A stretch of 64,000 bases of DNA from Eleusine coracana subsp. coracana (GCA_032690845.1 CM064421.1:44258963-44322962); one strand, 5' to 3'. Positions 13,124 to 23,967 are shown, numbered from the stretch's first letter. The notes: generated by a model not told the origin, from the sequence alone. Numbers and translations are program-made.

Positions 13124-14145
13124 TGTTACAATCAAAATCCATGTTGATGCACCTGATGTGATTTGTTCATATTATCAGCAATTGGATGTGTGATGATCAC
13201 CAAATATTAGCTGGATTAATTGGGTTACCTTGTAGTGTCGGAACTGCTTGAGCAAGTGGACATGTGCAAAGCACCAACTATAAACTGATGGAGCCCATGA
13301 GAATCACGTTTTCAGTTACAGCCAAAGTCAAAAGGACAGATCACTAGCTTCATACAATAATAAGCCCTTGGTAAGCGGGAGTCTTGCTTAGATGTAAAGC
13401 AATATATTTATACTTTCATATGCCCTAAATAATCAGCTTCTATCTCTTTTGTGGAGGCATAAGAATGGAGTGTGCCAACATCTTCTACTACAATACATAG
13501 ATGACACAAATTTCTTAACATATCAGAACTATCACATGTTATCTTGAAGATTTTGCTGTTACGTCTTTATATAGAACATCTTGGATCAAGCCAGATTGAA
13601 TCATTTCCAAATTTTTTCTTCTTGGTGGTGGCAGTGGCAGTCTAGTTGTGAAAGAGATCGATTACGTGGTAAAATATAAAGTGTTGAAACCATCATTTCA
13701 TTTTAAGACATTTGACTGTCCTGTAGACTGTTTTAAGGTTTAGGGTCCGGAATGGGTTCGTGTAACTGCAATTAACCTATGCGTAGAAATTGATTTTGTA
13801 AATGTAATAATCTTCATTAGTTATAGATTATAAAGATTTATTACATTTCAGGAAAATGCAGTACATATCATGAATAAGCTACGCTGTCTGATGACTTATT
13901 ACTATGCAGTTACAGCTGTCTTCTGCTTTTGTTAGCAGTGCCTTTGGTTCCAGATAATACTAACCAACAGAAAATTGGTCCATGCTGAGAACCAAGACTT
14001 TTCAGACTCTAGTAAACAGAAAAAGGCACTGCTAGACTTTTCAGACTCTAGTTGCGAGCCAAGACTTTTTCTTCAATGTGAACAGAATAGTGTGGTATTC
14101 AAATTCAAGTCAACTGCCCTCATGATTTCAAAATAACTTCTTCTA

Positions 14146-14369
14146 CTCTCTCCGTTCATATTTAGATGTTATTTTGAAGTTGGGTACGGGAAATAAGAAG
14201 TAAAAAGATGAGTGTACTGAAAACGAGGAGAGAGATAAAGATAGAGATGTAGTGGAAAGAGAGAATATTGTATTAGGAAGAGAGAAAAGTACATTGAAAA
14301 GTGAGAATGACATATAATTAGAGAAAAGTTGAAAATTTTAAAATAACATGTAAATGTGAACGGAGGGAG
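14146..14369. mobile_element. Stowaway MITE (224 bp)
   Basis: The ends are CTCTCTCCGTTC and GAACGGAGGGAG, inverted with one mismatch, extended inward by TATTTAGATGTTATTTT / AAAATAACATGTAAAT. Both ends are flanked by TA, the Stowaway target duplication. A related copy is at 45.6-45.9 kb. Confidence 0.88.
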
Positions 14370-15058
14370 TATCATCTTTAGTCCATCTGTTTTTGTGTTT
14401 TATTGGTTCGCTGATCTACATTATTGTATAGATTATCCACATATGTCATCATTTATGCTTGGTTTTTGCGCAACTTCAATAGGCTAACAGGAACCAGATC
14501 CGCATAATTTTGTACTGAATCCAAAAACTTTCTGGCATGAAAGAACCTCTATTTTTCTTCTCCTGTTCTTGTCTGGATGCCCATGCGCAATGGCTTGGAT
14601 AAACTATAATGCTTAGAATGTGCAGTATCACCGTGGGCAACTTGACAGGCAGACAAGGACATAGTTTTCTGTTCCAATCCAGCTGTAATGCTGAACAAGA
14701 ACCGGGCCAGTTTGTCCTGTAACTCAGCATTTTTCTAGATCAATTCTGTAACTAATCTAAACAACCACCAAAATGGATTTTTTTTTTCATTGTTACTCTT
14801 GTAAATCAGATTTGACTGCTGGCCATCAGTAATAAATGTGGTTGATTGCTTCCGTGTTAATACAGTGCTATGCTGGCTCCCATGTTTTCACTCTGAATAT
14901 AGTTGGCACTGCATCCAGAAACACAACTTTTTTTTTCCCTTGTATTTGTCCTTCCCCTCCTGAGATGTGAAAGCAAAGGAGTTGAATAAGCAAACAAGAC
15001 GCGTTCTTCTCGAAGTACTACAAGTGTATCTGAATGTTTCAGACAGTGATCTATTGAA

Positions 15059-15066
15059 ACGTGGCA
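15059..15066 (+). promoter_or_regulatory. ABRE-like ACGTGGCA upstream of the 57-residue gene
   Basis: An ACGTGGC core, which bZIP factors of the ABF/AREB type bind (family knowledge), lies 132 bp upstream of the TATA box at 15191. The same eight bases lie 127 bp upstream of the TATA box of the 65-residue gene at 18596. Its function here is inferred. Confidence 0.4.
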
Positions 15067-15190
15067 CCCCAGTAGATCCCTGTTCTTTTCATACTTGGCG
15101 GAGTAGTAGCTCCTTGCTCCCCAAGGAAGCTTGGCCCCCACTCTTCCCAACATCCTCCTCTGCTCTGCGCAGCTGCTCATCTCCTGCTGC

Positions 15191-15197
15191 TATAAAG
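15191..15197 (+). promoter_or_regulatory. TATA box of the 57-residue gene
   Basis: TATAAAG lies 120 bp before the ATG at 15311, leaving a plausible ~90-nt leader. Confidence 0.5.
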
Positions 15198-15310
15198 GAG
15201 CAACGCCGGTAGGCGGTAGCTCCCCTGTCCCTCACTCGCTCACACTGACATCACACACAGCAACGCGCATCTCCGTGCCTTTCTGAGAAGAAGCAGCCAC
15301 GGCGGCAGCG

Positions 15311-15484
15311 ATGGAACGCCAGCAGCAGGCGAAGCGGACCTTGCCGCGGCGCGGCCAGGTGAAGGCACGCATCTTCGCAAGCCTGTTCCAGTGCCTCTTC
15401 CCCAGGCCAGCCCCGCGCAAGGAAGAAGCCGGCATCAAGAGCAACAAGGAAGGCAGTGGCAGCCGCGTCTCCCCCGGTGGTTGA
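15311..15484 (+). CDS. Small basic protein, 57 residues, RRGQVKARIF motif
   Basis: Intronless small open frame from the ATG at 15311 to TGA at 15482-15484. The N-terminal half is strongly basic and contains LPRRGQVKARIFASLF, a short amphipathic stretch. The C-terminal half is Lys/Ser/Gly-rich and looks disordered. The R-G-x-[IV]-K-x-x-I core resembles that of the two paralogues at 18596 and 19876. Frames with this kind of motif occur as small, poorly described plant proteins, as far as I recall. A TATA box 120 bp upstream, the GC-rich frame and the motif support a real gene. There is no signal peptide or membrane segment. It could still be a chance frame. Confidence 0.5.
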   Translation: MERQQQAKRTLPRRGQVKARIFASLFQCLFPRPAPRKEEAGIKSNKEGSGSRVSPGG

Positions 15485-16173
15485 TGCGGTCTGCGGCGAG
15501 GAGGAAGATGATGCGATGAAGAATCAAGTATTGGGGGTCATTCCGACACCCGAAGCAGGAAATGCCACGGCGGCCGGTCCTTGAGCCGGCGAATAATCGG
15601 GGTGGGTGGGTGGGGTGTTGGTAATCTGAATTTGCGGTATTGGTGTTCAATTTTCAGAATTCAGACGGTACACTGAATAGCCTGAATTCGGTAGTTTGGG
15701 GGGATGATAAATTTGAGTCATTCGCGGTCGTAGCCATACCTTTTTAGTCTGTAGTGTGTGTATTTATGTCGAATACTGCAATCGATCGGCTATGAGCTTC
15801 TAGTACACGGTGTTGATGTTTCTTTTACTTGAACAAGCTTCTTCGTCTTGGTTGTTGCAGATGCTAAATCGAATAAGCTTATACTACTCTGCATCCAGCT
15901 TTTACTTGAACAAGCTTCTTCGTCTGGAACCTGGATGCAGAGTTCTCATGTATTCACGCGCATTTTATTTTTCTTACTTTGTAATGTTTTTGTGCATTTG
16001 GATCCAGCTATTCCTGTCTTCCTCTCGATTTTTAATTCTTGCACAACGACTCTGTACTGTAGTACGTGTTAATTGGCGGCCGAGTGGTGCCGGGAGAAGG
16101 TCATCGTAGAGGTGGACTGTGTTTGTCGGATCGGATGTGTCAGAACAGGGTAGCGCACGAGATTTCACAACTA

Positions 16174-16341
16174 CTCCCTCCGTCCCGGCAAGAGTGTCCT
16201 TCTGCAGACGCTGCTCCTCATCATATGCGTCCCGCCGTTCGTAGTAGTAGAGCTATAGATACGTCTTGATCGGTGAAGACGACATTTTTACGGGACAGAA
16301 TTTGAAACGTAGAACGACACTTTCCGTGAGACAGTAGGGAG
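16174..16341. mobile_element. Stowaway-like MITE (168 bp)
   Basis: The left end CTCCCTCCGTCCC is typical of Stowaway. The right end GAGACAGTAGGGAG is its imperfect inverse. TA flanks both ends. Confidence 0.7.
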
Positions 16342-18132
16342 TAATAAAAAGTGGACGAAACATTCTGCAGTGTGGCGTCTGCGTGCGCCTATGCAGGAGT
16401 GTGATTTGATTTCTAAGGAATGAAAGTTCCCTTTTCATCGAAAAGAAAAGGAAAACTCTGTACGTGTTCGTGAAACTGGATTGAGAAGTTGTGCATTGTG
16501 CGATCCGGTGCATTTTTTGGTTTGCGATTGACGCGTTTTATTTTTGAAAAAAAAAATGGCGAGTAACGTGTTATTAGTGTCAAACATCGAGGTGCTTCAC
16601 GGCCAAGTCTTGTCGTGCAAGGTGCGTGCGCTTGGCGTTCGTGCTGGGCCCGATACGGTATAGACAATTTCGGTAAAAAAAAAAAGATAAGATAGTGGCG
16701 CGGGCCTTTCGTGTCCGGTTGTCCCACTCCCTGACTCATACTGAATCAACCGAAGAACCGGCAACTTTTTATCCTTCCGGCGGTCCTGTGCCTCTGGAAG
16801 CCATCGCGTTTGTAATCGCGGCGTGCGGCGCTTTTCGCTTTGATCTTGGAGCATTCCCCTCTTTTCGATCACGAGTGACGTGTTAGTGGTTGTTGAAGAT
16901 TCGAATGAGATAAGCAAGGCGGTCGTGTCAAGCCAGGATTAACCAGAGCGGTAGCGCATTTCTGGAATTTATTTTCGGGGACGAATGAACCAAGAGAAGA
17001 TGCGTATCAGCGGCATACGGATGACGCGGAAACTGAAAAAGTGCAGTGAAAAGGAAGTATGAAGCTGATCTCAGACTAGGTTGGCCTAGTGAGAAACGTG
17101 ATCTCGATCACCTGTGCCTTTCGATTCCGCTTTCAAGTTTGAAGCATGAGAAACATCATCTCTGCGTCTCTCTCGTCCCAAAAGAGGCCGAGGCAGGTAG
17201 GTCCTGCAACGAATAAATCACGCAGAATCGATAACACTGATGTCTCGATATCTCATCCGATTCAGTCACGCGCACGCCACAAGCGGCCGAACCTTAGCAC
17301 GAATCCTGCTTCGCCCTTGCCCTGCCAATATCTTACCTGGGCCGTCGCAATCGGAAGCCCGCTACTTGGTACTCCACAGCGTTGGACATGCCTTGCCATT
17401 GCCACCACTGACTTGGGAGCGAAGGAAGCCAGGGGGAGGGGAACGGACGGTTTAGCAAACGCCCGTGACACCGTCCACTCGCGTGCACCGGACGATATGA
17501 GACGAGCCCGGTGCCCGTCACTCCGTCAGGATGCCGTCAGCGTCCTGCTCGGGTCTCACGTATGCCGCGTGACGTGTGCCGGGTGCGGGCCAGACCTGCC
17601 CACGCGCACATGTTGAATTGAGCCGCCATCCTTTTTCGTGAGGGCGTAGGGCCGCGCCTTCACGGACGGCAGAATCATTTGAGATACTGTTTCGTGACAG
17701 CGTCCACGGGCATCAACTCCACAAAATACCAGTAACTAAACGCCGCAGTAATAAACCGCGCAGCACAAAAAAAAAAAGGCCCGCTTTTGCGGATAAGATC
17801 TGGCGGCCCGGGCCCCGGACGGATCTCCAAACACCACTTGCCGAAGCCTGGGGACGAGAAAGTCGTCCGACGCCACGTGCGGTCGGCGCAGACGGAGCCT
17901 GCGTGGCCCCGCGACGCTGACCCGACGACCTGGTCACTGTTCGCGTTCTGCTCTACTACCTTGGAGAACAATTTCTCTCGATTTCCGGTAACAGTCCTCC
18001 GTGACCGGTCCTTCCGTTTTCGTGGATACACAAATTAATTAGCGTGAGATGATTTGGCCGTTGAAATTTGAGACCGGTTGGTTAGACGACGCATAGAATC
18101 ATTTATTTATGTTTTCCAAGAGACTTTTACTA

Positions 18133-18205
18133 TAATAATGTACTCTGACGTGTTGGCCTACGATGGTTAGTTGTTTTCACTCTGACGTGTTGGCCTGCTG
18201 GTTAG
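18133..18205 (+). repeat. Duplicated TCTGACGTGTTGGCCT block upstream of the 65-residue gene
   Basis: ACTCTGACGTGTTGGCCT occurs twice here (about 18140 and 18180), each followed by a GGTTAG word. A diverged third copy (TTTTCACTATGACGTTGCCC, then TGCTGGTTAA) lies downstream of the gene at about 18879-18907, so the gene sits between related direct repeats. Confidence 0.6.
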
Positions 18206-18370
18206 CATATAGTATCCCGCTTCTTAATACAATCAATGAAAGAGGAAAAGACGTGCAGTAGACATAGAACGTTCAATGAATGGAGCCTGGGCCGAGCTCA
18301 GATAAACGCGACACAGAGACCGACGAGATCCACCCTCGTCCATCCACTTCATTCGATCAATCATGATTAG

Positions 18371-18380
18371 ACACGTGGCA
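18371..18380 (+). promoter_or_regulatory. G-box/ABRE ACACGTGGCA of the 65-residue gene
   Basis: A full G-box-type ABRE (CACGTGGC) 127 bp upstream of the TATA box. Such elements mediate abscisic acid and stress induction through bZIP factors in plants. This is the strongest regulatory word near the small-protein genes. Confidence 0.55.
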
Positions 18381-18499
18381 AAGGAGGCACGCCCACGCCC
18401 AATAGGCCCAACCCGCTCAGAACAGCAGTTGCCAGAAAACCTCGGTGCGAGAAGCTAGTGGGAGGGGGATGAGCACGAAATCAAAAGATTTTTGTGGCC

Positions 18500-18507
18500 T
18501 ATATAAT
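18500..18507 (+). promoter_or_regulatory. TATA box of the 65-residue gene
   Basis: TATATAAT lies 96 bp before the ATG at 18596, with a GC-rich leader between. Confidence 0.55.
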
Positions 18508-18595
18508 CCCTCCACTCCCCTGGTCACTTATCATTCTCGCACCATCACACCACACTCCTGGAGAGCTGGGCGCCTCGCCCTCGCCTGCGTGCGCC

Positions 18596-18793
18596 ATGGA
18601 CGGGCAGGACGGCGATGGCCAGCAGAGGAGGAAGCCGCACGGGAACCCGTGCCCCAAGAGGGGTGCGATCACGCAAGGGATCATCCGCGACTGGTTCGGC
18701 AAGAAGGACGGCGGCGACAACGGCAAGGACAACGACGACGGAGGCGGTGGCGATGCAGGTGGCGCCGCCCCGGCCGGCTGCAACGGTGATTAG
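18596..18793 (+). CDS. Small hydrophilic protein, 65 residues (tandem paralogue 1)
   Basis: Intronless frame starting MDGQDGDGQQ. It shares with the gene at 19876 the start MDGQ, the block KPHGNPxPxRGxI and the following II-x-DW. That is a clear homologous N-terminal domain of about 35 residues. The C-terminal half (residues 36-65) is Gly/Asp/Asn/Ala-rich and probably disordered. Lysines at the R-G-x-I core are replaced here (KRGAITQGIIRDWF) compared with RRGDIKKKIIKDW in the paralogue. It lacks a signal peptide and membrane helix. A TATA box and a perfect G-box ABRE lie upstream, so abscisic acid or stress regulation is a reasonable guess. The function is not known to me. Conservation between two neighbouring frames makes this a real gene rather than a chance frame. 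Confidence 0.75.
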   Translation: MDGQDGDGQQRRKPHGNPCPKRGAITQGIIRDWFGKKDGGDNGKDNDDGGGGDAGGAAPAGCNGD

Positions 18794-19554
18794 TGTGACG
18801 CATGGTGCGGGTGGTAGTGCGTGATGAGAGCAAGCCACGGCTGCGCGCGCGCGCCCTGGTGGTTACTAGTTATTAATGTTTTCACTATGACGTTGCCCTG
18901 CTGGTTAATTTCCACGCTACCAAAGCAAACAACTGCTGATGCGTGTACCCGGATGCGAATAATTATTAAAGGTGGTGTACTGATGTTGTAGACTGTGCAA
19001 ATGTTTGAGCTTCGTGTTCTGGTTATGAAACCGTCATTCAATTAATTAATCCTGATGTGACCACGACTCTTCCCTCTTCGTCTTGTTGTTCTTGCTGCTC
19101 TTCAGCTCTTGCGTGAAGCCGCGAACAATGCACGAGGGGATCCAGTTGTTATTTCAGGCTTTTTAGCTACGTGACTTCCATCAGTTATCATCGAGTTCAT
19201 GTGTGTGCCGATCTTTCGAAAAAGAAATAGAGTTCATGTGTGTGTGCCTGTGCAGCTTCTTCTAGCTACCACATCCTTCAGGATCAGGTGTCGCGAATTA
19301 TATATGCTTGTGAAGTTATCAATCTGTTTTCCGTCCCTATCGCAAGGGCGCTTGAATAATTGGTGCTAAGGTTCCGAAAATTCTCTCTCTCTCGACCACA
19401 AGGATGATAGAATGAGTGTACTACTACTGGATAAAGGCGATTCGAGCAAGAGCAAGCCGAGCTGAGAGAGAGCTACTGTGATAAGTAAGGGAGACGGACA
19501 CATGCGCGATTCACTCATCCGCAACCACTTGTCGAGCCAACTGCTCGCGTCGCG

Positions 19555-19577
19555 CCCCCCCCCCCCCCCCCCCCCCC
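19555..19577 (+). repeat. C23 homopolymer
   Basis: An uninterrupted run of 23 C, about 150 bp upstream of the TATA box of the 67-residue gene. It could form G-quadruplex or i-motif structures. Its length is the kind often miscounted in assemblies. Confidence 0.9.
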
Positions 19578-19724
19578 GAAACTGAAAGCGAGAGGCGCTA
19601 TACACTAATACCAAACGTAGCAAATGATTCCTTGGCCCCAGGCCAATCTCTCCTTTGGACTAGTCGCCGGTCTCGCGTAATTAGTTTACTCCTAAACGCA
19701 AATTAAACAAACGACACTTGCCTC

Positions 19725-19732
19725 TCTATAAG
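19725..19732 (+). promoter_or_regulatory. TATA box of the 67-residue gene
   Basis: TCTATAAG lies about 150 bp before the ATG at 19876. A weaker ABRE-like CTACGTGAC is at about 19168-19176. Confidence 0.45.
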
Positions 19733-19875
19733 ATAGTAGATCCCCGATGCAAGCTTTGCACCCCCGCCTCATACAAGTCACTCGCCCGAAAACCACTCCC
19801 GGGCCGGGTGGGCGCCTTCTCCCCCTCTCCCTCTTTCCGCCTGGTGTTGTGCGCGCGCGTGACGACGACGACGAC

Positions 19876-20079
19876 ATGGACGGGCAAGGCGGCGGCCACA
19901 CGGACAAGCCTCACGGGAACCCGTACCCCAGGAGGGGAGACATCAAGAAGAAGATCATCAAAGACTGGACCGGTTTCGGCGGCGGCAGCGGCAGCGGCAG
20001 CGACAACAGCGACGGCAACGGGGCCGGCGACGCCAGCTCCACCGCGGCTGCTGGTTACGCCGGCCTTGCTTGTTACTGA
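19876..20079 (+). CDS. Small hydrophilic protein, 67 residues (tandem paralogue 2)
   Basis: Intronless frame starting MDGQGGGHTDKPHGNP, then YPRRGDIKKKIIKDW. It is paralogous to the 65-residue protein 1.1 kb upstream in the same orientation: the N-terminal ~35 residues align without gaps around KPHGNP and R-G-x-I-x-x-x-II-x-DW. The tail is a Gly/Ser/Asp/Asn/Ala low-complexity segment ending AGLACY. The basic KKKIIK core may form a short amphipathic helix or a nucleic-acid or membrane contact; this is inference. The start is the ATG that aligns with the paralogue. No known domain, signal peptide or transmembrane helix is seen. Confidence 0.75.
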   Translation: MDGQGGGHTDKPHGNPYPRRGDIKKKIIKDWTGFGGGSGSGSDNSDGNGAGDASSTAAAGYAGLACY

Positions 20080-23000
20080 CCCGATAGATGGTGAGCCCCG
20101 ATCCAGATGGTTAATCGACGTCGCCACTCTCCCTAAGCTTTAATTACGTTGGTTGCAGCTACCACTAGCTAGTAGGATGAGCATGGAAATACTGGTGTCA
20201 AAAGATATGTGTGCTGCCTAGCTGTGTAACCACCTGTGTTCAATAATTCAGGGTCGATCAAATCCATGGGGCCGCACCTAGCTTGGTGGGTCTGTGAATG
20301 GATGTAACTTGGTTGGATGTACTTGGATCGGAACGAATGGTATGCTCCTATCGTTGTACTACCTATCTCCGCCGCTGTTTCGGATTTTGCATACACAACT
20401 TTTCCCCACCTCCTTCAGAGTTCGGGTACCGCGACGCATGAATAAACCGGATCTTCTCCCCTTCCTTAATTTTTGTCCGCGATCGTTCTCTGCAGATTCT
20501 TTGATGCTATCGATCGAAGAACAACGAATAATGTCTCAAAGAAAAAAAGAGGAACAATGAATAAACGCAAGAGAGCATGTTCGCTTCAGGCTTTGCAGCG
20601 TTCTTATCCATTCCTCTCTTGTTAGACACCGGATGCTGATGAGGAAATTTTTGTGCTACCCGCTGGTGCCGTATGTGCGAGCGTGCGAGCGCCTACTCGC
20701 ACGTGCGAGGAGGCTGCCCGTGAACTCAAAGATCGGAATCGTATCAGATCACGGAGAAAACTAGTATGATCCATTATAATAATACACGATTCCGCGAGCA
20801 ACTGGGGCTGGAGTATACTAGTGAATTGTTTTCCCTTGGTACCTCGTGTCTGATTGTTGCTGCTCGCCGGTTTTCACTTTCCGTGGACTTTCGGCGTGAC
20901 CAAAGCGGCTTATCGCTCCTGCTGACTTCATCGGCTTTGCGTCATTGGTTGTGTGAGCAAAGCTTTGGGTTTGAAATACTGTTTTCGCCACTCTCGGAGT
21001 TTGTATTCGCAAAAGCTTCGCCACTTTTTTTTATTTTTTAATATTTATTTAATTAATATTTTAATAATAACCTATCAAAATTTAAAATTTTAAAATTCTG
21101 CCCCTTTTGATCACGTCAATCACTTTGGTGGCATTACACATATATAGGACCGCGCCAAATATCAGTTTTTGATGACGTGTCATTTGGTCACGTCGAACTG
21201 CTTGCCATGATCATATATACGTGTCACGCCAAACTGTTTAGTGTGATTAAAATAGGCTAGATCTAAAAATATAGTTTTTGAGAGGTTATTTATAAAATAT
21301 CAGTTGACGAAGGTCAAATTATATTAAAAAAAAACTTCTCGCCCTTTGAATTCATCTTTGCGCGATCTAAAAAAAATAACTTTGGGCGTTCAATGAGGCC
21401 CAAGATCCAGTAAAAAGAAATGAGGCCCAAGATTAGCTAGCATGGGCCCAGATTTGGCTCGCGGTTGCTCTTGGGCCATCTCCCACCAGCTGGTCCACTC
21501 CACGAAGACGATAATCCCAATCTGAAATTCTGGATGCGGCCTGGTCCCCCGGTCATATGATTGGAGCTGCCGGAGAAAAGAAGGGGGAAAAAAATGCAGC
21601 AAGTGCTGCTCCTGATAGCGACGCCGCTGTCGCGCAGCGCGAGCCGGCGTCGCGAATCCCGGAAAGGCGCCCACGTAATGCGTGCCCGTGGGGTCCGTCT
21701 ATCCAACCAAGTGGAGTGGAGATCCACCGGAGAAGAAAACAACTCTTGCCGGCGTCGCGTCGCGTGGCCTCCGTGCGCAGGGAGGACGGCACGGGCGGAC
21801 GCCGAATATAATAGGGGCATCAGACATGTCATCATCCGCTTCACGGCGAATCACCGCCGCGCGGCGGCGGCCATTACCCTTTGTCGCTTGCGCCTTGCGG
21901 TTGGTGCGGATTCCTCACAGCACCGAGAGCGGGCCACTCTTTCTTTTTCTTTTAGCCGCGCCGGACTTGTACGCTACTCTCTCCAGTCTCCACCTTGGCC
22001 GGCTCGGCCGGATAAGAAGATGCTTCCGTCGCGAGGCCCGAAGCCTTTCTCTGATACCCAATGTGTGCCTTTTTTTTTTTCAATATCATCATCTTCCTTT
22101 ACTCCTTTCGAACTTTGTCAAGATCTGCATTATCCAACTGATTCAGTGCCGCCAATCCTTTTTTTTTATTCCAAGGCAGGTGCTAATCGCAGTTTAAGCT
22201 TGCACACCAAACGTCTTAGACAAGCCGGCCTGCACTTTTTACGCACTCAACGTGGTTTACCACTGAGCGACTCTGCTTGACGTGCTGACGAAACGCCGAA
22301 TACATTTTTCGCGACAAAGTCCCGTGCGGTTCGGTTCGCTTTGTTACGTCAGTCAAACAAAGCCATGAGTTGTTTGAATGACCGGCCGCAGTAAACGATC
22401 GGCGTCAACGGCGGTACAAAGTTTGTCAAACTCGTGATGTAAGGTGTATGGGCATCAGGTTCTGTTTTGGCAAAAAAAGAATGGGTGCTGCGACCACGAA
22501 CTCGGCGCTCCAAGCCCGTCGCGAGTCAAATCTCAAATGCCGTCGTGGTGGCGACGCGTTTCCATCAGGAACCGTTCAAGAGCTGCCCCGGAGCTGCTCT
22601 TCCCATCTGTTGGAATGCCAAGGGAAACGAGACCAGCTTCTGAAATTCTGAGTGCGAAAAGGATCATACGAAGATGAGAATTTGGACCGAACATCTGACG
22701 GAGGAGGAACGGATCTGTCTCGGTGGTCCAGCGTACCCATTTGTTAGTCGTTCGCAGGCACGACCCCCAACGTGTTTGTACAAACACGTTGCACATGGTA
22801 TTCTCTTCCTTTGAGCAGAAACTTTGGTACAGTACGGTACATAAAAATTGGCATCAAGAGGCGTTAATTGCGTGGGCTGCTGCTGGGCGCAGCGGACACC
22901 GATAGGACCAGGCCGGGCGGCACACTGCCCGAGATTGCCGCGGTCTCGCGGGTGTTATAGGAAATACAACGCTTCCTCTTTAATCTCATCATAAAAGAGA

Positions 23001-23960
23001 TTAAAGGGGATCTCTTAACCTATTTTTTAAATTATAGTTGATGGTGTTATAGCAATTTATCTATTTCATCACCTAAAAGGATAGGGTTTATTATTTAGGT
23101 GAGGAAGAGTAATCTTCTCTATAGAGAGGATGTTGGACTGGATTTAGGTGATCACCTAACTAAGAGGATGAGAAAGAGAAACTGATAAAGAAGTTTTTTT
23201 TTCATTTCCTATATGACAGATTTTTATGTTTAGGTGATAGAAAAGGGTAAAGGTTGGAGTTGCTCTTAAAGCAATTAAACCATTCCCCTTTAATCTCATC
23301 ACCTAAAAAAGGTTAAAGAGGATACTTTCAACCTAATTTTTAAATTATTGGTAATGGTATTATAGCAATTTATTTATTACATCACCTAAAAAGATAGGAT
23401 CCACTATTTAGGTGAGAGATGGGTGATTCCTTCTATAAAAAAGATGGTGGAGTGAATTTAGTTGATCATATAACCAAGGGAATGAGAAAGAAAAATGATA
23501 AAGAATTTTTTTTATCTCTACTTTTTATATAACAGATTTTTATATTTAGCTGATAGTAAGTAGAAACGTTGGAGTTACCTCTTACAAGGCATCAATATCA
23601 ATGGATCCACCAACCGCGTCACGCCAAGTGTCTCGAGAGCTCGCGATGCCGTGAATCGTCGCCGTTACTCCCAGACGGCCAGCAGGAGGACTGGGCCCAC
23701 CCGCGCTAATGACCAAAACACCCTCTCCACCTTCCACTATTAACACCTAATCACGGGTAGAAACGTAAAAGCTAATTCGGCCAATGGACCCAATCACGCC
23801 CGTCGGAAAGGAATCTCCTTCCTTAGCCGCCTGATCACACAGATGGACGGCCAGGACGCGCCCTACGCGACCCTTCCTTTCTCTCCCCTGTGCGGCCGTG
23901 CCCGTCCACGGGCGTGCCTGCCAGTCGTCCGCTCGCCTCCATCGGTTCAGTCTCCCACCA
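20080..23960. other. Spacer upstream of APX1
   Basis: No gene is supported. The AT-rich stretch at about 21020-21340 (with GGACCGCGCCAAATATCAG and a TGACGTGTCATTTGG word) looks like a diverged transposon. A 239-codon frame at 21561-22280 has an Arg/Ser-rich composition of chance type and no recognisable domain. The pair of repeats at 22965-23585 is listed separately. Confidence 0.5.
22965..23585 (+). repeat. Tandem pair of ~310-bp MITE-like units
   Basis: Copy 1 (about 22965-23270) and copy 2 (about 23275-23585) share TTTAATCTCATC, TTTTTAAATTAT, a TTATAGCAATTTAT word, ATCACCTAAAA, TATTTAGGTGAG, ATATGACAGATTTTTAT-like blocks and an end resembling GTTGGAGTTGCTCTTA. Offsets between matching words are about 310 bp. 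The pair lies roughly 0.4-1 kb upstream of the APX1 TATA box. Confidence 0.75.
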
Positions 23961-23967
23961 TATAAAC
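23961..23967 (+). promoter_or_regulatory. TATA box of APX1
   Basis: TATAAAC, 115 bp before the APX1 start codon and in a C-rich context. Confidence 0.6.

Larger units (their letters stand above)
12813..15190. other. Spacer with SINE and Stowaway remnants
   Basis: No gene is supported. Besides the elements listed separately, 13980-14065 holds a short imperfect direct repeat (GCCAAGACTTTTTC / CTTTTCAGACTCTAG words seen twice). The rest is AT-rich and unremarkable. Confidence 0.5.
15485..18370. other. Spacer between small-protein genes
   Basis: No gene is supported. A ~27-bp direct repeat (CTTTTACTTGAACAAGCTTC, then TTCGTCT) occurs at about 15820 and 15899. A Stowaway-like element is at 16174-16341. 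Open frames at 17146-17616 have no recognisable domain. Confidence 0.5.

Noticed and set aside
17146..17616. 156-codon open frame in the small-protein region
   Set aside because: Overlaps frames in all phases, lacks the R-G-x-I motif or any domain, and has no TATA or start context.
21561..22280. 239-codon open frame on the plus strand
   Set aside because: Arg/Ser-rich composition from GC-rich DNA, no domain, overlapping open frames in other phases, and no splice or promoter support.
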